A stretch of 64,000 nucleotides of DNA, taken from NCBI GenBank assembly GCA_003151475.1, contig PLXQ01000075.1, positions 1 through 64,000 on the forward strand. Direction: 5' to 3'. Position numbers and translations under genes: made by a program. The notes under the pieces were generated by a model that was not told the origin of the DNA, did no database searches, and worked only from the letters and a program-made list of their open reading frames with translations. This stretch comes from Acidimicrobiaceae bacterium. GTDB taxonomy: Bacteria; Actinomycetota; Acidimicrobiia; Acidimicrobiales; UBA8190. Shown here in pieces: positions 60,626 through 64,000 of this stretch; the first letter of the stretch is position 1; each line of letters begins with the position of its first letter.

Positions 60626-60844
60626 GTGGCTGCCGTTTGTGAAGTCTGTGGCAAGCACCCCTCGTTCGGCATGAGTGTCTCTCACTCCCACCGTCGCACC
60701 AAGCGTCGCTGGAACCCGAACATCCAGAAGGTCCGGGCCATGGTGAACGGCTCTCCCCGCCGGCTTTCGGTGTGCACCTCCTGCATCCGCGCCGGCAAGG
60801 TGACGAAGCCGCCGCGCCGCACCGCTCCCACGCCCACCGCCTGA
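60626..60844 (+). CDS. rpmB: Ribosomal protein L28 (zinc form)
   Basis: 72 aa. MAAVCEVCGKHPSFGMSVSH at the N-terminus and, near the end, CTSCIRAGKV. The two C-x2-C pairs mark a zinc-binding form. KRRWNPNIQKVRAMVNG is the conserved core of L28. Read with GTG at 60626. It is divergent from fakA. Confidence 0.95.
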   Translation: MAAVCEVCGKHPSFGMSVSHSHRRTKRRWNPNIQKVRAMVNGSPRRLSVCTSCIRAGKVTKPPRRTAPTPTA

Positions 60845-60893
60845 CCGTCCGCCTCCATCGGGCTCGCCGCGGATCGCCAGGAACGGCGATACC

Positions 60894-61865
60894 TCAGCTC
60901 CAGTGGTGTTCGAACCCCGTCGGAGGGAATTCTCTGTCCTCCCACTGCCGTTGCGAGGGATCGGACGTGCAGACTCCGATCCGGATCGGTGGTCGAAGCC
61001 CGGCGGCGGTGAAAGCGGCCGTCAGCCGGGTGGCATCGGGCACGGCCACGACCAGTTCGTAATCTTCTCCCCCTCCGACCGCCTCTTCGACGGTGGCACC
61101 AGGGGCCACCGGGACGGTGTCGAGGCGGAAGCCCACAGCCGATGCCCGGGCGATGTGGGCCAGGTCGGCGGCCAGGCCGTCGGAGATGTCGATCATGGCC
61201 GTCGCCCCCGCCCGGCGCGCCGCGTCGCCCTCGGCCAGGCGCGCCCTCGGGCGCCGGTGGGCTTCGGCCAGCGCCGGGTCCTCCACCCCTGACCGCAGGG
61301 TCCGGAGCCCGGCCGCCGACGCTCCGAGAGACCCGGTGACAAAGAGATGGTCGCCACTGTGCGCACCGCTGCGGAGCACCGGACCGGGCTCCCCGTCGGC
61401 GGTGCCCTGGACGGTCACGACCACAACCAGATCGGGGGCGTTGGACAGATCTCCCCCCACGAACGAACAGCTGTAGGCGGCGGCCGCCTCGGCCACCCCG
61501 GCATAGAGCGTGTCCAGGTCGGTCGACGGCGGGGCGGCCACGGCCACCAGGATGTGGTCGGCCCGGCCCCCCATGGCGGCGATGTCGCTCACGGCGGTGG
61601 CTACGGCCCGCCATCCCAGGTCGTCGAGGCCCATCAGGGCCAGATCGGCGTGGACCCCCGCGGCGGTGATGTCGGTGGTGAGAAGGGTCCGGCTACCGAC
61701 CGGTCCGAGGACAGCGGCGTCGTCGCCGATCCAGATCTCCCCCGCCGGCGGGCCCGGGAGCCGGCTCGTCAACCGGTCGATGAAGGCGAATTCCCCTCCG
61801 GCCGGTCCCCCCGGCGTGACCCCCGACCGAGCCGCCCGTGTGTGGGCTGAGTTGGGAAGAGGCAT
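60894..61865 (-). CDS. thiL: Thiamine-monophosphate kinase
   Basis: 323 aa. The segments EIWIGDDAAVLGPVGSRTLL, GLDDLGWRAVATAVSDIAAM and AMIDISDGLAADLAHIARA are diagnostic; GGGEDYELVVAVP follows near residue 240. ThiL phosphorylates thiamine monophosphate to thiamine diphosphate. The coding strand has TAGGCA six bases before the ATG, a weak form of the leaderless box. It stands alone, convergent with rpmB and divergent from pckG. Confidence 0.94.
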   Translation of the reverse strand: MPLPNSAHTRAARSGVTPGGPAGGEFAFIDRLTSRLPGPPAGEIWIGDDAAVLGPVGSRTLLTTDITAAGVHADLALMGLDDLGWRAVATAVSDIAAMGGRADHILVAVAAPPSTDLDTLYAGVAEAAAAYSCSFVGGDLSNAPDLVVVVTVQGTADGEPGPVLRSGAHSGDHLFVTGSLGASAAGLRTLRSGVEDPALAEAHRRPRARLAEGDAARRAGATAMIDISDGLAADLAHIARASAVGFRLDTVPVAPGATVEEAVGGGEDYELVVAVPDATRLTAAFTAAGLRPPIRIGVCTSDPSQRQWEDREFPPTGFEHHWS

Positions 61866-61970
61866 GCGAAATGCCTACCATTGACATCAGCGAGAGCCGA
61901 TCCCGGAGAGTTCCCTCACTCCGCCCGCTCCCGATAGCCCGTCCGACGCCAGAGAGGTAGCGCCCCGACC

Positions 61971-63764
61971 ATGACCCCCACCGCCAACCGCAAGCTGGTC
62001 GCATGGGTCGAGGAGGTCGCCGCACTGACCTCTGCTGACCGGGTCGAATGGTGCGACGGCTCGAGCGAGGAGTACGACCGGCTCTGTCAGCTCCTGGTCG
62101 ACAACGGCACCTTCACCGAGCTCTCGGAGGCCAAGCGTCCCCACAGCTACTGGGCCCGCTCCGACGCCGGTGACGTGGCCCGGGTCGAGGACCGGACCTT
62201 CATCTGCTCGAAAGACGAGGCCGACGCCGGGCCCACCAACAACTGGCGCGATCCCGACCAGATGCGGGCGGAGCTGACCGAGCTGTTCCGGGGCTCGATG
62301 CGGGGCCGGACCATGTACGTGGTCCCCTACTCGATGGGCCCCCTCGGATCCCCCATCGCCCACATCGGCGTGGAGATCACCGACTCGGCCTATGTGGCCG
62401 TCTCCATGAGGATCATGACCAGGATGGGGACCAAGGCCCTCGACGTCCTCGGCGCTGACGGCGATTTCGTCCCCTGCCTGCATTCGGTGGGCGTTCCCCT
62501 CGAACCCGGCCAGGCCGATGTCCCGTGGCCCTGCGACGCCGAGAACAAGTACATCGTCCAATTCCCCGAGACCCGCGAGATCTGGTCATACGGCTCGGGC
62601 TACGGGGGTAACGCCCTTCTGGGCAAAAAGTGTTTCGCGCTGCGCATCGCATCGGTTATGGCCCGCGACGACGGCTGGCTGGCCGAGCACATGCTGATCT
62701 TGAAGCTGACCTCGCCCGACGGTGAGGTCCGCTACATATCGGGGGCCTTCCCCTCCGCCTGCGGCAAGACCAACCTGGCCATGCTCGTCCCCACCGTGCC
62801 GGGCTGGAAGGTCGAGACGGTGGGAGACGACATCTGCTGGATGAAGTTCGGCGGCGACGGTCAGCTCTACGCCATCAACCCCGAAGCCGGTTTCTTCGGC
62901 GTGGCTCCGGGGACGGGGGAAAAGACCAACCCGAACGCCATGAAGACGCTGACCCACAACTGCATCTTCACCAACACGGCGCTGACCGACGACGGTGACG
63001 TCTGGTGGGAGGGGATGACCGAGACCACTCCGGCGTCGCTGACCGACTGGCGCGGCGAGCGCTGGACACCGGAGACGGGCACACCGGCGTCGCACCCGAA
63101 CGCCCGCTTCACCGTCCCCGCCGACCAGAATCCGGCCTGTGCCCCCGAGTGGGAAGACCCGGGCGGCGTCCCCATCTCGGCCGTGCTCTTCGGCGGCCGC
63201 CGCCGTTCGGTGGTGCCCCTCGTCACCGAGTCCTTCGACTGGGCCCACGGGGTCTTTCTCGGCTCCATCATGGCCTCGGAGACGACAGCCGCCGCCGCCG
63301 GAGCGGTGGGGAACCTGCGCCGTGATCCCTTCGCCATGCTGCCGTTCTGCGGTTACAACATGGCCGACTACTTCGCCCACTGGCTGCACATCGGGGCGAC
63401 CGCCCCCGATCCGACCAAGCTGCCGCGGCTGTACTACGTCAACTGGTTCCGCAAGGACGAGGACGGCCGCTTCCTGTGGCCCGGTTACGGCGAGAACTCG
63501 CGGGTTCTCGAATGGATCTTCGAGCGCACGGCGGGACGCGGCGACGCCACAGAGACGGCCATCGGCAACGTCCCCGCGCCCGGGGCCATCGACACCGAAG
63601 GTCTCGACGTCTCCAAAGAGGACATGCTCGAGCTGCTGCACGTGGAGAACGCGGAGTGGCGCGACGAAATACCGCTCATCCGCGCCTTCTACGCGTCGTT
63701 CGCCGAGCACCTCCCCGCCGCGTTGTCGGCGCAGGTCGACGCCTTGGAGAAACGCCTGTCGTAA
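61971..63764 (+). CDS. pckG: GTP-dependent phosphoenolpyruvate carboxykinase
   Basis: 597 aa. The active-site Cys loop is [16 protein letters not shown] (P-loop), with [17 protein letters not shown] upstream and the GTP-binding region further on. Mn2+ ligands lie in the same core. It converts oxaloacetate to PEP with GTP in gluconeogenesis and anaplerosis. The ATG at 61971 is preceded by AGAGAGG at a long distance. Length agrees with the GTP family, not the shorter ATP enzyme. Confidence 0.96.
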   Translation: MTPTANRKLVAWVEEVAALTSADRVEWCDGSSEEYDRLCQLLVDNGTFTELSEAKRPHSYWARSDAGDVARVEDRTFICSKDEADAGPTNNWRDPDQMRAELTELFRGSMRGRTMYVVPYSMGPLGSPIAHIGVEITDSAYVAVSMRIMTRMGTKALDVLGADGDFVPCLHSVGVPLEPGQADVPWPCDAENKYIVQFPETREIWSYGSGYGGNALLGKKCFALRIASVMARDDGWLAEHMLILKLTSPDGEVRYISGAFPSACGKTNLAMLVPTVPGWKVETVGDDICWMKFGGDGQLYAINPEAGFFGVAPGTGEKTNPNAMKTLTHNCIFTNTALTDDGDVWWEGMTETTPASLTDWRGERWTPETGTPASHPNARFTVPADQNPACAPEWEDPGGVPISAVLFGGRRRSVVPLVTESFDWAHGVFLGSIMASETTAAAAGAVGNLRRDPFAMLPFCGYNMADYFAHWLHIGATAPDPTKLPRLYYVNWFRKDEDGRFLWPGYGENSRVLEWIFERTAGRGDATETAIGNVPAPGAIDTEGLDVSKEDMLELLHVENAEWRDEIPLIRAFYASFAEHLPAALSAQVDALEKRLS

Positions 63765-63821
63765 CGGCGGTCGCACCACGCTTGGCGACACGCATGGGGC
63801 GCTGCGGAGAAACGGGCGGAG

Positions 63822-64000
63822 TCAGTGGGCGCTCGCCCGGAGGTAACGGATGGCCCGGCGCCCCGTCATGTACGACAGGCCCCCCACTCCGGCCACGGCG
63901 GCGATGACGATGTCACCGGCGGACAGCGGTGTGGACGCCACCACCGGGAGCAGGGCACCGATGACCCAGACCAACTGGAACCGGGTCTCGAAGCGGGCGA
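63822..64000 (-). CDS. Small membrane protein (3' part)
   Basis: The window edge cuts the 5' end. The visible 58 codons read FETRFQLVWVIGALLPVVAS, then SAGDIVIAAVAGVGGLSYMT and end GRRAIRYLRASAH. Two hydrophobic segments suggest membrane helices with a basic C-terminus. Not recognised. Convergent with pckG; the 57-base gap holds nothing. Confidence 0.55.
   Translation of the reverse strand, partial: ARFETRFQLVWVIGALLPVVASTPLSAGDIVIAAVAGVGGLSYMTGRRAIRYLRASAH

Noticed and set aside
61881-61903. TTGACA before pckG as a housekeeping -35
   Set aside because: The expected -10 position reads CGGAGA, so there is no matching box.

Overview
The window is chromosomal DNA of a high-GC actinobacterium. 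The signs are a mycothiol S-conjugate amidase (mca) and a DinB/maleylpyruvate-isomerase-like protein, four luciferase-like oxidoreductases of the F420 type, a pspA-htpX-pspAB stress operon, DUF2469, DUF5679 and DUF2510 proteins, a SigG-type sigma factor, and many genes that start 6-7 bases after a TANNNT -10 box (leaderless style). A member of Acidimicrobiia or a relative is my guess; this is inference from gene content, not a computed placement.

Layout. 1-2.5 kb: clpX (cut by the window edge), clpP and tig on the minus strand. 2.5-6.7 kb: ordinary housekeeping and accessory genes (MPI-like, DUF5679, Ppx/GppA, an F420-type oxidoreductase, MmcQ/YjbR). 6.8-10.1 kb: a less GC-rich accessory patch with orphan genes, a frameshifted lipoprotein gene, a frameshifted TY-Chap-like gene, a family 2 glycosyltransferase and, beside tRNA-Pro and tRNA-Gly, the wreck of a group II intron joined to the start of a tyrosine recombinase. 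10.4-19.7 kb: HD protein, DedA, PhyH, LapA, a frameshifted STAS gene, a secreted protein with two repeated halves, a DUF2510 membrane protein, OsmC, an alpha/beta hydrolase, a PD-(D/E)XK nuclease with a probable Fe-S cluster, a DsbA-like protein and a second oxidoreductase. 19.9-32.8 kb: purE, YfcH-like, ChbG/YdjC, SCP2, mca, the pspA-htpX-pspAB operon, a DUF6687-like protein, DCoH, fumC, two more oxidoreductases and a NYN-domain protein. 32.9-41.5 kb: a divergent FtsH-like protease, dprA-comM, VOC, SigG-like sigma factor, enoyl-CoA hydratase, yraN. 41.5-60.6 kb: the conserved housekeeping block, read on the minus strand as fakA-recG-rsmD-coaD-(coiled coil)-yceD-rpmF-plsX-acpP-rnc-mutM-smc-ftsY-ffh, a T-tract terminator, then rpsP-khpA-rimM-trmD-rplS-DUF2469-yraN. 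60.6-64 kb: rpmB, thiL, pckG and the end of a small membrane protein.

How the genes work together. ClpXP and trigger factor form a protein-quality module. PspA, HtpX and PspAB form a membrane-stress module. The 41-60 kb block links lipid precursor synthesis (PlsX, AcpP, CoaD), RNA processing and ribosome maturation (Rnc, RimM, TrmD, RsmD, ribosomal proteins), protein targeting (Ffh, FtsY), chromosome organisation (Smc) and DNA repair (MutM, RecG).

Two patterns cut across the annotation. First, at least ten genes have a TANNNT box 6-7 bases before the start codon and no Shine-Dalgarno. Second, short tandem duplications (14-36 bp units) recur at gene ends and in gaps, often between convergent genes and sometimes over the stop codon.
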